A DNA stretch of 13,229 nucleotides, from NCBI GenBank assembly GCA_955651875.1, contig CATPAP010000098.1:1-13229 (forward strand). The letters run 5' to 3'. The notes under the pieces are model-generated. The model did not search any database. It worked only from the letters and a program-made list of their open reading frames with translations, and was not told the DNA's origin. A program made the translations under genes and the position numbers. The stretch is from Candidatus Dormiibacterota bacterium (GTDB taxonomy: Bacteria > Chloroflexota > Dormibacteria > Aeolococcales > Aeolococcaceae). Positions 1-6,745 of the stretch are shown piece after piece. Within the stretch, counting starts at the first letter, position 1; each line of letters starts with the position of its first letter.

Positions 1-877
1 GCAGTCGCATGCGCTGCGCCTCGCCACGTCCGGCTCCGAAGGCGCGCATCTCCGCGTCGTTGGTGATCAGCCCGACAGCCTGGCCGCGGCGCGTCACCGC
101 GTGCACGATGGATGCCGCGATCGACACCGCGTACTCGAGCGACGACTCCGGCGCCTGGCCGGCATGAATGGCGGCACGCAGGTCGAGGATCACCAGAAGG
201 TCGGCACTGTGCCGGGTGTCGTAGGTGCGGCTCATCAGCCGGCCGGTGCGCGCGGTCGAGGCCCAATGGATGCGGCTCATGCCGTCGTGCGGCTCGTACT
301 CGCGCACCGATGACGCCTCGGGCGGCACGTCGACCGCCCTGCCGCGGCGCATGTCCCCAGCACCGTTGCCGCTCCAGAGTGGGGCGATGTCCCCGAGCGG
401 ATGCAGCTCCGGATAGACCGTCACCTCGCTGCGTGCCGCGACGCTGACCGTTCGGCTGAACATTCCGAACGGGTCGCCGATGCGCGCCTCGAGCGGACCG
501 AAACGGTGGTGACCGCGGCGCACGAAGTGCCCGCGCGCGGTCCACGACACGCTGTCGCCCGCGCCCAGCGCACACGCGCGACCGGCGGCGTAGCCATCGA
601 TCTCGCTGCGGTCGTGCACCTCGCAGTACGGCACCCACAACAGGCTGCGGTTGTGGACCGTGAAACGCTCGCTGAACTGCTCACCGACGGAATACGTTCC
701 CTCCGGCGAGGTGCGGTTCACTCCGATGCGCTTCGCGATCGCTCGTGTCCAGAGGTAGGCGAGGATGATGAGCGCGAGCAGGACGTACGTGAGCGTATAG
801 GCGAGATGGATCCCGGTGATGCCGGCGAAGAAGCTGAGTGCCGCGATGCCCGCGAGCAGCGGAACCCGCGAGCTCAC
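1..877 (-). CDS. DUF58-domain protein, partial (3' end beyond window)
   Basis: The first 292 codons are present; the gene continues past the left edge. It starts with GTG, overlapping the moxR stop by 4 nt (GTGA), so the two are probably translationally coupled. The N-terminus carries two short hydrophobic segments (about residues 6-23 and 27-43). A soluble beta-rich part follows. The DUF58 hallmark is at residues 191-211 (R192-E-Y-E-P-H-D...R-I-H-W...T-A-R-T). The VILDLR strand near residues 229-234 resembles the start of a VWA-like fold. DUF58 proteins are regularly encoded beside MoxR ATPases and are thought to act with them in assembly or maturation of envelope or metal-dependent complexes; the exact role is unknown. 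A transglutaminase-like gene often comes next in such clusters and could lie outside the window. The family assignment is firm, the function is not. Confidence 0.9.
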   Translation of the reverse strand, partial: MSSRVPLLAGIAALSFFAGITGIHLAYTLTYVLLALIILAYLWTRAIAKRIGVNRTSPEGTYSVGEQFSERFTVHNRSLLWVPYCEVHDRSEIDGYAAGRACALGAGDSVSWTARGHFVRRGHHRFGPLEARIGDPFGMFSRTVSVAARSEVTVYPELHPLGDIAPLWSGNGAGDMRRGRAVDVPPEASSVREYEPHDGMSRIHWASTARTGRLMSRTYDTRHSADLLVILDLRAAIHAGQAPESSLEYAVSIAASIVHAVTRRGQAVGLITNDAEMRAFGAGRGEAQRMRL

Positions 878-1839
878 GACCCCTCGCCGGCCATCGCCTG
901 GTGTTCGGCCGGGACCGGCTCGCTGGCGAGCACCTCGTCGATCACCTGTGCGGTGCTGACACCCCGCAGCTCGGCGTTGGCACGCAGCACGATGCGATGC
1001 CCGAGCACGCGGTGGGCGAGCTGCTTGATGTCGTCAGGGGTGACGTAGTCGCGCCCGTTCACAGCTGCACGCGCCTGCGACGCGTGCAGCAGGCCGAGGC
1101 TACCGCGCGGCGAGGCGCCGAGCGCCACGTCGGAGTTGGCCCGGGTCCGCTGCACGACGCGCACGCAGTACTCCTTGAGAGAGTGATGGCACCACACGCT
1201 CTGAAGCTCCCCGCGGCAGGCCTCGATCTCCTTGGCGTCGGTCACCGCCGCGAGGGTGTCGAGAGGCGATTCGCGCTGGAAGCGGTCGAGCATGGCGACC
1301 TCGTCCGACAGCTGCAGGTAGCCGAGGTTCACCTTGACGAGGAATCGGTCGACCTGGGCCTCAGGGAGCGGGAACGTGCCCCCGAGCTCAATGGGATTCT
1401 GGGTGGCGAGAACGATGAAGGGCGACGGCAGCGGGTGAGTCTCGCCGTCGACGGTGACCTGGCCCTCCTCCATCGCCTCGAGCAGGGCGGACTGCGTCTT
1501 GGGCGTCGCGCGGTTGATCTCGTCCGCGAGCAGCACCTGCGCGAAGATCGGGCCTCGCCGGAACTCGAACTCGGCGGTCTTGGGGTTGAAGACCGATACC
1601 CCGGTCACATCGCCGGGAAGGAGGTCGGGCGTAAACTGCAGCCGTTCGAAGTCACACCCGGTGGAGCGCGCCATGGCCTTGGCGAGCATGGTCTTGCCAA
1701 CCCCGGGAACGTCCTCGATGAGCACGTGGCCACCGCAGAGGAGAGCGATGACGCAGAGCTCGATCTCCTGTTCCTTGCCCACGATGACCGTGCCGACGCT
1801 GCCGACGAGCCGTCGGACCACGCTTTGGACGAGACCCAT
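874..1839 (-). CDS. MoxR-family AAA+ ATPase
   Basis: A 321-aa cytoplasmic ATPase of the usual MoxR length. Walker A is PGVGKT (residues 45-50), Walker B is LLADEIN (103-109), sensor 1 is TQNP (147-150), and the sensor 2 arginine lies in GASPRG (241-246). The lid domain has the typical TPDDIKQLAHRVLGHR stretch (267-282). MoxR ATPases are chaperone-like AAA+ proteins that activate or assemble partner complexes, often with VWA-containing partners. Here the coupled partner is the DUF58 protein, whose start overlaps this stop. The ATG is preceded by AGGGAG (plus positions 1845-1850, 5 nt spacing), and a TATACT box lies about 40 nt upstream. Unlike many genes here, it therefore has a conventional leader. 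The long plus-strand ORF across this gene is a high-GC antisense shadow. Confidence 0.95.
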   Translation of the reverse strand: MGLVQSVVRRLVGSVGTVIVGKEQEIELCVIALLCGGHVLIEDVPGVGKTMLAKAMARSTGCDFERLQFTPDLLPGDVTGVSVFNPKTAEFEFRRGPIFAQVLLADEINRATPKTQSALLEAMEEGQVTVDGETHPLPSPFIVLATQNPIELGGTFPLPEAQVDRFLVKVNLGYLQLSDEVAMLDRFQRESPLDTLAAVTDAKEIEACRGELQSVWCHHSLKEYCVRVVQRTRANSDVALGASPRGSLGLLHASQARAAVNGRDYVTPDDIKQLAHRVLGHRIVLRANAELRGVSTAQVIDEVLASEPVPAEHQAMAGEGS

Positions 1840-1878
1840 GAGCGCTCCCTGAACAGCCCCGATCGTGGGGTGGGGTGG

Positions 1879-1884
1879 AGTATA
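1879..1884 (-). promoter_or_regulatory. -10 box for moxR-DUF58 operon
   Basis: TATACT read on the minus strand, 39 nt before the moxR ATG. It leaves room for a roughly 30-nt leader with the AGGGAG ribosome site. No convincing -35 hexamer is visible 16-18 nt upstream. Confidence 0.45.
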
Positions 1885-1900
1885 CGGACGGTTCGCTTGC

Positions 1901-1970
1901 TTCGATCGTCCTTGGATCTGGTGTAGAGTTCAGTGAACGACACAAGCGCGCCAAAGGTGGTGTATACAGT
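1901..1970 (+). promoter_or_regulatory. Candidate promoter region of the HTH gene
   Basis: There are two possible -10 boxes. TAGAGT (1924-1929) has a weak -35 TTCGAT (1901-1906) at 17-nt spacing. TATACAGT (1963-1970) lies nearer the gene. A perfect inverted repeat GTTCA-G-TGAAC (1928-1938) overlaps the end of the first box and could be an operator. Which box is used cannot be told from sequence alone. Confidence 0.35.
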
Positions 1971-2036
1971 GGCCAGCAACAATTGGCGACCCATCCGCTT
2001 GGAGCCAGGGCGGGCTCTGCTCTCAGGAGGGAAGTG

Positions 2037-2300
2037 ATGGCCACGACGCAGGAACAAATTCTCACCACCGGCGAGGCCGCCGCTCTCTGCGGGGTCTCGC
2101 GGTCAACGCTCCGCCGCGCCGTTGCCCAGGGCCACCTCCAGGCCTGGCACACCCCCGGCAAGCACCTGCGTTTCGCCCGTTCCGCCTGCCTCGAGTTCGC
2201 CCACTCGCTGGGCCGCGTCGACCTCGTGGGGTCGCCTTACGGCCGCGAGGCCAGCAATGCCCCGGGCGGCCGGGTCGGCGAGAACTCCATCAACCGCTAG
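2037..2300 (+). CDS. Small HTH DNA-binding protein (HTH_17 / excisionase-BldC-like)
   Basis: An 87-aa protein. Residues 8-55 form a MerR/excisionase-type winged helix-turn-helix: LTTGEAAALCGVSRSTL (helix-turn-helix), then RRAVAQGHLQAW and the wing TPGKHLRF. This matches the HTH_17 pattern (L-T...E-A-A...G-V-S...T-L-R-R-...-G-x-L...P-G...R-F) seen in BldC-like regulators and excisionases. The roughly 30-residue tail is polar and Gly-rich. The ATG start is chosen over upstream in-frame codons because AGGAGG (2025-2030) sits 6 nt before it. Nothing phage-like surrounds it, so a BldC-like chromosomal regulator is more likely than an excisionase. It could control the divergent moxR operon or itself. 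Its target is unknown. Confidence 0.85.
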   Translation: MATTQEQILTTGEAAALCGVSRSTLRRAVAQGHLQAWHTPGKHLRFARSACLEFAHSLGRVDLVGSPYGREASNAPGGRVGENSINR

Positions 2301-2315
2301 GGGTTCCTATCCGGC

Positions 2316-2340
2316 CGGCGCCGTCAGGTCAGCGGCGCCG
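2316..2340. terminator. GC hairpin between convergent genes
   Basis: CGGCGCCG occurs at 2316-2323 and again at 2333-2340. The octamer is self-complementary, so the two copies form an 8-bp all-GC stem with a 9-nt loop. It lies just beyond the HTH gene stop and spans the stop codon of the converging membrane gene. There is no T-tract on either side. It could be a bidirectional, hairpin-only terminator. Confidence 0.4.
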
Positions 2341-2859
2341 TGAGAGCAGCCCGCCGATCGACCCGCCGATCAGCGCGAGCATGTCGCCGCTGATGAGGTT
2401 GCCCATGCTCATCGGTCCGAGGTCGACGAGGGTGTGGGTCCCGCTCGCCAGGGAGCTGTGCACGATCTGAGCTTCCTGGGCGAGCTGGAAGATGGCCCCG
2501 ACGGCAATGAAGCCGGCACCGACGACCACACCCTGGTAGAGGCCGAACCGGCCCGCGAGGCGGGCGGCGAGCAAGCCGCCGAAGAGGACAGCCAGGAAGG
2601 TTGACACCCCCACGATGCCACCGTCGGCCGACTTGAACCCGGCGGTGCCGAACGCCGCGTTGGCGACGCCGAGGCCCACATTGCTCAGGACGAAGAGGAG
2701 GACCTCACCGGCGAGCAGGCCGACCGCGCATGAGCGCCACGAGATCTGGCCGCGGTCGGGGTCGACCGCGGCAGCCGCGCTCGATCGCTGCGGAGCCGGA
2801 CGTTGCGGCCGCGCGGACGCCCCACGTGACGGTGCGCGTCGCGGCCTGCCCTTCGACAT
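2329..2859 (-). CDS. Four-helix integral membrane protein, function unknown
   Basis: A 176-aa protein. Residues 1-40 are basic, Pro/Arg/Ala-rich and probably disordered and cytoplasmic (R/K at 4, 7, 8, 12). Four hydrophobic segments follow at about 44-70, 79-103, 106-128 and 155-173, and the protein ends in RRR. Glycine-rich helices (VGVSTFLAVLFGGLLAARLAG) recall small TIGR04086/YrzE-like membrane proteins, but I cannot assign a family. A TATACT box ends 7 nt before the ATG with no Shine-Dalgarno sequence, so the mRNA is likely leaderless and this ATG is well supported. It is a single-gene unit converging on the HTH gene. Confidence 0.8.
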   Translation of the reverse strand: MSKGRPRRAPSRGASARPQRPAPQRSSAAAAVDPDRGQISWRSCAVGLLAGEVLLFVLSNVGLGVANAAFGTAGFKSADGGIVGVSTFLAVLFGGLLAARLAGRFGLYQGVVVGAGFIAVGAIFQLAQEAQIVHSSLASGTHTLVDLGPMSMGNLISGDMLALIGGSIGGLLSRRR

Positions 2860-2866
2860 CGCGCCG

Positions 2867-2872
2867 AGTATA
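2867..2872 (-). promoter_or_regulatory. -10 box, leaderless promoter of membrane protein
   Basis: TATACT on the minus strand, a near-consensus -10, ends 7 nt before the ATG at 2859. Transcription should begin at or next to the start codon. Confidence 0.6.
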
Positions 2873-2905
2873 GGAGCGTGCGGCTCGCCGCCGGCTGCCG
2901 CCGAA

Positions 2906-3535
2906 TCAGGGCGTGCCGGCGCCCTCAGGGGCCTGGTTGGTGTGGTTGGCGTAGAACTTCTTGATCTCGTCGAGGTTGAAGGTGGAGCCGATGGGATCGA
3001 ACCAATCCCACGACTCGACGTCCCACTTCTCCTTCTGCGAGGGAAAGGGAACAGCGATGAACTTGGTGTAGGCCACGCCGCCGCCGGCGTCGGGCGGCAG
3101 AGATTTGTACCAGGTGTTCAATGCCTGCAGGTCACTGTCACACCCGGTCGGGCAGTTGTAGCTGACCACAACGTACCCGTGCTCGAGGTTGTGGACCCAA
3201 TACTCGGGCTTCAAGCTTGTTGCGGTCGAAGGGTACACCCCGGGGGCGATCGGCGCATGGCCCAAACCGAGGCTGTAGTGGCAGCCACTGGTCGGGGGAT
3301 TGTGGTTGTACGTGACCTGCGTCCCCTCGGGAACGTGCACGTGCGGCATCTCGTCGATCGGCTGTCCCACTGGGGCACTGTTGGTGTTCGGCGGCGACGG
3401 CGAGTAAGGGCTCTGGTTGGCGGTGTCGCACGTGCTGTTGCCGACGAAATTGACTGTGATGCCCATCGGCGTCCCGCTGTCGCAGGCGGCGAGGAGGCCG
3501 AGAGAACAGAGCAGCAAGAGAGGAAGGCGACGCAT
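2906..3535 (-). CDS. DUF3105 family lipoprotein
   Basis: A 209-aa exported protein. The signal peptide MRRLPLLLLCSLGLLAAC ends in a lipobox (LAAC) with C18 as the lipidation site. The mature part carries the DUF3105 core: the His pair P-H65-V-H67, then Y76-N-H78-N-P-P-T-S-G (to 84), C85-H86-Y87, and the block V114-H-N-L-E-H119-G-Y-V-V-V-S-Y. The family has no established function. Its conserved His/Glu cluster would suit metal binding (inference). There are four cysteines beyond the lipobox (36, 85, 128, 132), and C85 replaces the Pro that I recall as usual in PPTSGPHY. These could form disulfides outside the membrane. The gene diverges from coaE across 67 bp, and a TACAGT box lies 8 nt upstream of its ATG. 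Confidence 0.9.
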   Translation of the reverse strand: MRRLPLLLLCSLGLLAACDSGTPMGITVNFVGNSTCDTANQSPYSPSPPNTNSAPVGQPIDEMPHVHVPEGTQVTYNHNPPTSGCHYSLGLGHAPIAPGVYPSTATSLKPEYWVHNLEHGYVVVSYNCPTGCDSDLQALNTWYKSLPPDAGGGVAYTKFIAVPFPSQKEKWDVESWDWFDPIGSTFNLDEIKKFYANHTNQAPEGAGTP

Positions 3536-3543
3536 CGATGGGC

Positions 3544-3549
3544 ACTGTA
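3544..3549 (-). promoter_or_regulatory. -10 box of DUF3105 gene
   Basis: TACAGT on the minus strand ends 8 nt before the ATG at 3535. No Shine-Dalgarno sequence lies between, which points to a leaderless or nearly leaderless mRNA. The TTGACC just upstream is only 5 nt away and is not correctly spaced to be its -35. Confidence 0.45.
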
Positions 3550-3590
3550 GCAGGGGTCAAATGAACCACCGGTCGCGCCCGATCGCGATG

Positions 3591-3596
3591 TAGGGT
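3591..3596 (+). promoter_or_regulatory. -10 box, leaderless promoter of coaE
   Basis: TAGGGT followed by exactly 6 nt and the coaE ATG. This spacing puts the expected +1 on the A of the start codon. No ribosome binding site is present. Confidence 0.55.
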
Positions 3597-3602
3597 GCGG
3601 CG

Positions 3603-4205
3603 ATGCTGCTCATCGGGCTCACCGGCGGCATCGCGACCGGCAAGTCGACTGTGGCGGCGATGCTCGCCGGCCGGGGAGCCGTGGTTATCGACGCAGACGT
3701 GCTCGCTCGCGAGGTGCTCCTCTCCGGGACGGCGGGGTTCTACGAGGTCGTGGCCCGCTTCGGGGCCGCGATCCTCGATGCAGCAGGCGCCGTTGACCGG
3801 GCCGTGCTCGGAGCGATGGTGTTCGGCGATCCCGAGTTGCGCACGGCGCTCGAGCAGATCACCCATCCGCGCATCAACGCGCTGATGCAGACGCGCATTC
3901 GCGAGGCGCTGCAGACGTCTGCGCCGCTCGTGGTCGCCGACATCCCGCTGCTCTTCGAGAAGCAACGCGAGGACGCCTTTGACGGAACCCTGCTCGTGTA
4001 CGCTCCGGCCGCCATCCAGCTGCAGCGGCTGCGCGAGCGCGACGGCGCCGATGACATCTCCGCGCAGCGCCGCCTCGTCGCCCAGCTCCCCATCGACGAC
4101 AAGCGCGAGCGGGCGACCTGGGTGATCGACAACGGCGGCAGCCGCGACGCTACCGCCGCGCAGGTTGACCGGTGGTGGCGAGAGGTGGCCGCCGGCGCTC
4201 GCTGA
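3603..4205 (+). CDS. coaE: Dephospho-CoA kinase
   Basis: A 200-aa cytosolic kinase that phosphorylates the 3'-OH of dephospho-CoA with ATP, the last step of coenzyme A synthesis. The P-loop GGIATGKST is at residues 8-16. The family DAD motif (D30-A-D32) after VVI binds substrate. The ITHPRI block (residues 87-92) and VADIPLLFE (110-118) are characteristic of CoaE. The lid region R-L-R-E-R-D followed by RR..AQ is near residues 141-160. The length is normal for bacterial CoaE. It starts directly after a -10 box, so it is probably leaderless. It converges on the TetR gene with only 8 nt between stops. Assignment is firm. Confidence 0.96.
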   Translation: MLLIGLTGGIATGKSTVAAMLAGRGAVVIDADVLAREVLLSGTAGFYEVVARFGAAILDAAGAVDRAVLGAMVFGDPELRTALEQITHPRINALMQTRIREALQTSAPLVVADIPLLFEKQREDAFDGTLLVYAPAAIQLQRLRERDGADDISAQRRLVAQLPIDDKRERATWVIDNGGSRDATAAQVDRWWREVAAGAR

Positions 4206-4213
4206 CGGTCGGG

Positions 4214-4843
4214 TCAGGGGCGTGGTGTGCTCATCCCGTCAAGGAGCAGGGCAAGGAGCTGTTGCTCATCGCGCGCGAAGGCCTCCTGGTCGATGCGCTG
4301 AAGGCTGCCGATCACGTAACCGGTGAGGACCATCTCGGCGACACCGAGCACAACATACGTTGCCAGTTGCGCGTCCAGATCGGCACGCACCTCGCCGTTC
4401 AACCGACCCTCGGCGATGATGCGCTCGATGGGGTCGAAGGCGGCGAGCACCGCCGTGATGTCATGTGATTCGAGGAACTCATACGACCGTGTGATCTCGT
4501 TGATCATCACGGTCATCAGGTCGGCCTCGTGGCGGTAGGTCTCCACCCAGAAATGAATGAGCCGGCCCATCCGCTCACGGAAGGACAACGGTGTCCGTGC
4601 CAGGTCCTCGAGGTACGCGACGTACTGAGCCCAGCGCTCGGCGAATATCGCCGTGAGGATCTCCTCCTTGTTCCGGAAGTGGTGGTACACCAGCCCGTAG
4701 GCGATGCCGGCGCGCTCGGCGATGTCGGCGACTCGCGTCCCATGCACGCCGCGGCGGGCGAAGACCTCGGTGGCCGCCTCGATGATCCGCTCACGGGTGC
4801 GCGCGCTGCGCCTCGTGGCGCGCGCGACCGGCCGGGCGCTCAT
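4214..4843 (-). CDS. TetR/AcrR-family transcriptional regulator
   Basis: A 209-aa protein. The N-terminal TetR HTH covers about residues 16-62: RERIIEAATEVFARRGVHGT, then V-A-D-I-A-E-R-A-G-I, then the recognition-helix end Y53-H-H-F-R-N-K-E. The C-terminal helical ligand domain (about 70-200) is variable and its ligand cannot be read. The ATG overlaps the stop of the upstream CoA transferase gene (ATGA, 4840-4843), so it is translationally coupled and in the same operon. A regulator of fatty-acid or branched acyl-CoA metabolism that senses an acyl-CoA is a reasonable inference from this coupling. Upstream in-frame ATGs in a longer ORF fall inside the CoA transferase gene and are rejected. Confidence 0.92.
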   Translation of the reverse strand: MSARPVARATRRSARTRERIIEAATEVFARRGVHGTRVADIAERAGIAYGLVYHHFRNKEEILTAIFAERWAQYVAYLEDLARTPLSFRERMGRLIHFWVETYRHEADLMTVMINEITRSYEFLESHDITAVLAAFDPIERIIAEGRLNGEVRADLDAQLATYVVLGVAEMVLTGYVIGSLQRIDQEAFARDEQQLLALLLDGMSTPRP

Positions 4844-5985
4844 GCCGTCACACCCTCGGCGACGAGGCGTTCGAACTCGTTGTCCGTGACACCGAGCTCC
4901 GCAAGCAGCGCCCGACTGTTCGCGCCATAGCCGGGCGGGTCGCCCGATGGGGCGCGCGCTCTCTCCCCCACGCGAACGGGAAACCAGGTCGGCGCCTCGC
5001 CGGTGTCCTGTCCGCGGTGGCGCACCTGGGGATCCTCGAGCACCTCTTCGATGCTGAGCACCGGCTCGCAACAGACATCCTCGTCACCAAGCCGCTCGCG
5101 CCACTGAGCCCGCGTCGCGGTCAGGAACACGTCCTCGATCTCTGCAGCAACCCGCTCTGCGTCAGCGCCCGTGGCGAAGGCCGCGTCGCGAAGATCGGGG
5201 AGACCGAGCAGCTCGCACAGGCGTACCCAGAACTTCGGCTCGAGGGCGGCGACGGTGATCCAGCCATCGGCGCACATGTACACGCGGTAGCAGGGGTGCG
5301 CGCCATTGAGCAGCATGGTCCCGGCGTGCGCCGCAACGCCCTCCGGCGCAGCGGCGAAGTGTGGTGTCATCCAGCTGAGCATCCCGTCGACCATCGACAC
5401 GTCGCAGTGGGCTCCGGTGCCGGTGCGTTCGGCCAGGCGCAGCGCGGCGAGGATGGCGATGACTGCGCCGAGCGCACCGCCGCCGATGTCGGCCATCTGC
5501 GTGCCGGGAATCGCGGGCCGGGCGCCGGCGCCGCCGCTGATGGCGAGCACACCCGTGCGTGCCAGGTAGTTGAGGTCGTGACCTGCGCGCAGCCGATCCG
5601 GCCCATCCTGGCCATAACCGGAGATGCTGCAAAGCACCAGGCGTGGGTTGCGCGCGTGCAGGGTGTCGAACCCCAGGCCCAGCCGGTCCATAACCCCGGG
5701 GCGGAAGCTTTCGAGCACCACGTCGGCCCGACCGGCGAGATCGATGAAGAGGTCGCGCCCCCGTGGCGACTTCAGATCCAGGCGCAGCGAGCGCTTGCCG
5801 CGGTTGAGGGCGGTGAACGTCGCCGAGGTGTCGCCGTGCGCGGGAGCCAGCCAGCGCAGAGGGTCACCGCCATCGAGATCCTCGACCTTGATGATCTCCG
5901 CACCGAGCCCCGCAAGGATCATGCTGGCAAACGGTCCCGGAAGCAGACGGCTCATGTCGAGAACGCGCACACCGGTCAGGGGCAT
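4840..5985 (-). CDS. Family III CoA transferase, alpha-methylacyl-CoA racemase-like
   Basis: A 381-aa CaiB/BaiF-family protein. The CoA-binding N-terminus reads VLDMSRLLPGPFASMILAGLGA (residues 8-29), with the typical LNRGKRSLRLDLK block at 60-72. It resembles alpha-methylacyl-CoA racemase (AMACR/MCR) more than formyl-CoA transferase. It has G-H136-D-L-N-Y, D166 in ADIGGG and E249 in ALEPKFW, which match the MCR catalytic His, Asp and Glu by motif. AMACR epimerises (2R)/(2S)-methylacyl-CoA so that branched chains can enter beta-oxidation. True CoA transfer cannot be excluded, since D166 would also serve that reaction. The gene heads an operon with the coupled TetR gene. A TACACT box lies 9 nt upstream of the ATG. 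Confidence 0.9.
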   Translation of the reverse strand: MPLTGVRVLDMSRLLPGPFASMILAGLGAEIIKVEDLDGGDPLRWLAPAHGDTSATFTALNRGKRSLRLDLKSPRGRDLFIDLAGRADVVLESFRPGVMDRLGLGFDTLHARNPRLVLCSISGYGQDGPDRLRAGHDLNYLARTGVLAISGGAGARPAIPGTQMADIGGGALGAVIAILAALRLAERTGTGAHCDVSMVDGMLSWMTPHFAAAPEGVAAHAGTMLLNGAHPCYRVYMCADGWITVAALEPKFWVRLCELLGLPDLRDAAFATGADAERVAAEIEDVFLTATRAQWRERLGDEDVCCEPVLSIEEVLEDPQVRHRGQDTGEAPTWFPVRVGERARAPSGDPPGYGANSRALLAELGVTDNEFERLVAEGVTA

Positions 5986-5994
5986 CGGAGCCGG

Positions 5995-6000
5995 AGTGTA
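5995..6000 (-). promoter_or_regulatory. -10 box of CoA transferase-TetR operon
   Basis: TACACT on the minus strand ends 9 nt before the ATG at 5985. The leader would be absent or 2-3 nt long. No -35 hexamer or ribosome site is visible. Confidence 0.5.
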
Positions 6001-6029
6001 TCAATGGCTCCATCGCATCGCCGCTGTGG

Positions 6030-6035
6030 TAGATT
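6030..6035 (+). promoter_or_regulatory. Possible -10 box for the 6080-6733 genes
   Basis: TAGATT on the plus strand, in the divergent spacer. A transcript starting near 6042 would carry a 10-codon ORF (6051-6083), the 46-codon ORF and the 169-aa gene. The box is weaker than others in the window. Confidence 0.3.
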
Positions 6036-6079
6036 CGAAGCCGATTCACGATGGTGAGCAACCGGTCTGTTCCGCGACG

Positions 6080-6220
6080 ATGACGGCACACGCGTCGCCC
6101 GGCCACACGGAGGAGGATGTGTACGCGGCGCTCGGAGTAGGCTGTACTCCACCGCAACGCCGCGAGGATCCTGCCGAGATCGACGCCGCGGCGCCGGTCG
6201 CGGTCGCCACGGAGGTGTGA
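6080..6220 (+). CDS. Doubtful 46-codon ORF upstream of the 169-aa gene
   Basis: This ORF fills most of the 238-bp divergent spacer and ends 3 nt before the next ATG. It encodes an acidic, Ala-rich peptide with no motif I recognise. Its ATG overlaps the stop of a 10-codon ORF (6051-6083) as ATGA. It has no Shine-Dalgarno sequence. It also contains the inverted repeat at 6134-6150, so this stretch may be a regulatory leader and not a gene. It is the C-terminal end of a longer ORF whose upstream part lies inside the CoA transferase gene on the other strand, so chance openness is possible. Confidence 0.25.
   Translation: MTAHASPGHTEEDVYAALGVGCTPPQRREDPAEIDAAAPVAVATEV
6134..6150. promoter_or_regulatory. 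Inverted repeat, possible operator
   Basis: GGAGTA-GGCTG-TACTCC is a perfect 6-bp dyad with a 5-nt centre, about 75-90 bp upstream of the 169-aa gene. The spacing suits binding of a dimeric regulator, possibly the adjacent TetR protein or an unseen factor. No second copy was noticed. Confidence 0.3.
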
Positions 6221-6223
6221 GCA

Positions 6224-6733
6224 ATGGAGGAGCTGGTCATCAAGGTGCCAGCGCCGTTCAGCGGGGTCGACGACCTCGGCTTCAGCGCTCGCTATCCCGA
6301 GCAGGCGTGGAACGAACGGCTGCGCGACGTGCCGTTCATCGTCGAGGGTCCGCCGCTGCCGATGCGCCGGCTCATCGAGAGGCTCAGCCTCTTCGTCGCC
6401 AAGGATTCACTGATCGCCGCCCACGGCGATGACGAGGCGTACAGCTGGACGGCGCCCGTCCAGCTCACCGACGAGGTGTGCGTCCTCGCATTTCGCGACC
6501 ACAGCCTGCGTGAGCTGCCCGGCGACGACGCACAGGCGGGACGCCAGTACATCTGGAACCTGGTGCGGCCGCTCGCCTTCACCTTCCTGCGCGACTGCGT
6601 GCGCCTCGGCGGCCTGCGCCTCGCCGATAACATCGCTGTGGTGCTCGATGTCGGCCACCCGCCCGTCGTCGACCTCGAGTTGCAGCGCAGCGCGATCAGC
6701 GCGGAGAACGGGACGTTGCTGCTCGCCGCGTAA
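6224..6733 (+). CDS. Conserved-looking hypothetical protein, 169 aa
   Basis: I do not recognise a family. The protein is soluble, has no signal peptide or membrane segment, and contains two cysteines (about positions 92 and 126). It looks alpha/beta: beta-like stretches at the N-terminus (ELVIKVPAPF), near 87-95 (DEVCVLAFRDH) and near 143-156 (NIAVVLDVGHPPVVDL), with helices near 46-60 and 108-130. A GGAGGTG ribosome site (6211-6217) lies 7 nt before the ATG, so the start is well supported. Base composition and codon use match the neighbours. It sits alone on the plus strand between the CoA transferase unit and the converging galU unit, so context does not give a function. Confidence 0.75.
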   Translation: MEELVIKVPAPFSGVDDLGFSARYPEQAWNERLRDVPFIVEGPPLPMRRLIERLSLFVAKDSLIAAHGDDEAYSWTAPVQLTDEVCVLAFRDHSLRELPGDDAQAGRQYIWNLVRPLAFTFLRDCVRLGGLRLADNIAVVLDVGHPPVVDLELQRSAISAENGTLLLAA

Positions 6734-6745
6734 GCAGCGTCAGGG

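Noticed and set aside
838..1926. 362-codon plus-strand ORF over moxR
   Set aside because: MoxR on the opposite strand has all AAA+ motifs. The plus-strand product has none and shows antisense-type composition.
2037..2300. HTH protein as a phage excisionase marking a mobile element
   Set aside because: No integrase, att-like repeat at the tRNA, or phage genes are nearby. BldC-like chromosomal regulators share the same fold.
2615..3550. 311-codon plus-strand ORF
   Set aside because: It spans two minus-strand genes with clear protein features (membrane protein and DUF3105 lipoprotein).
5017..6057. 346-codon plus-strand ORF over the CoA transferase
   Set aside because: It is a shadow of the minus-strand CaiB/AMACR gene, with no domain or ribosome site.
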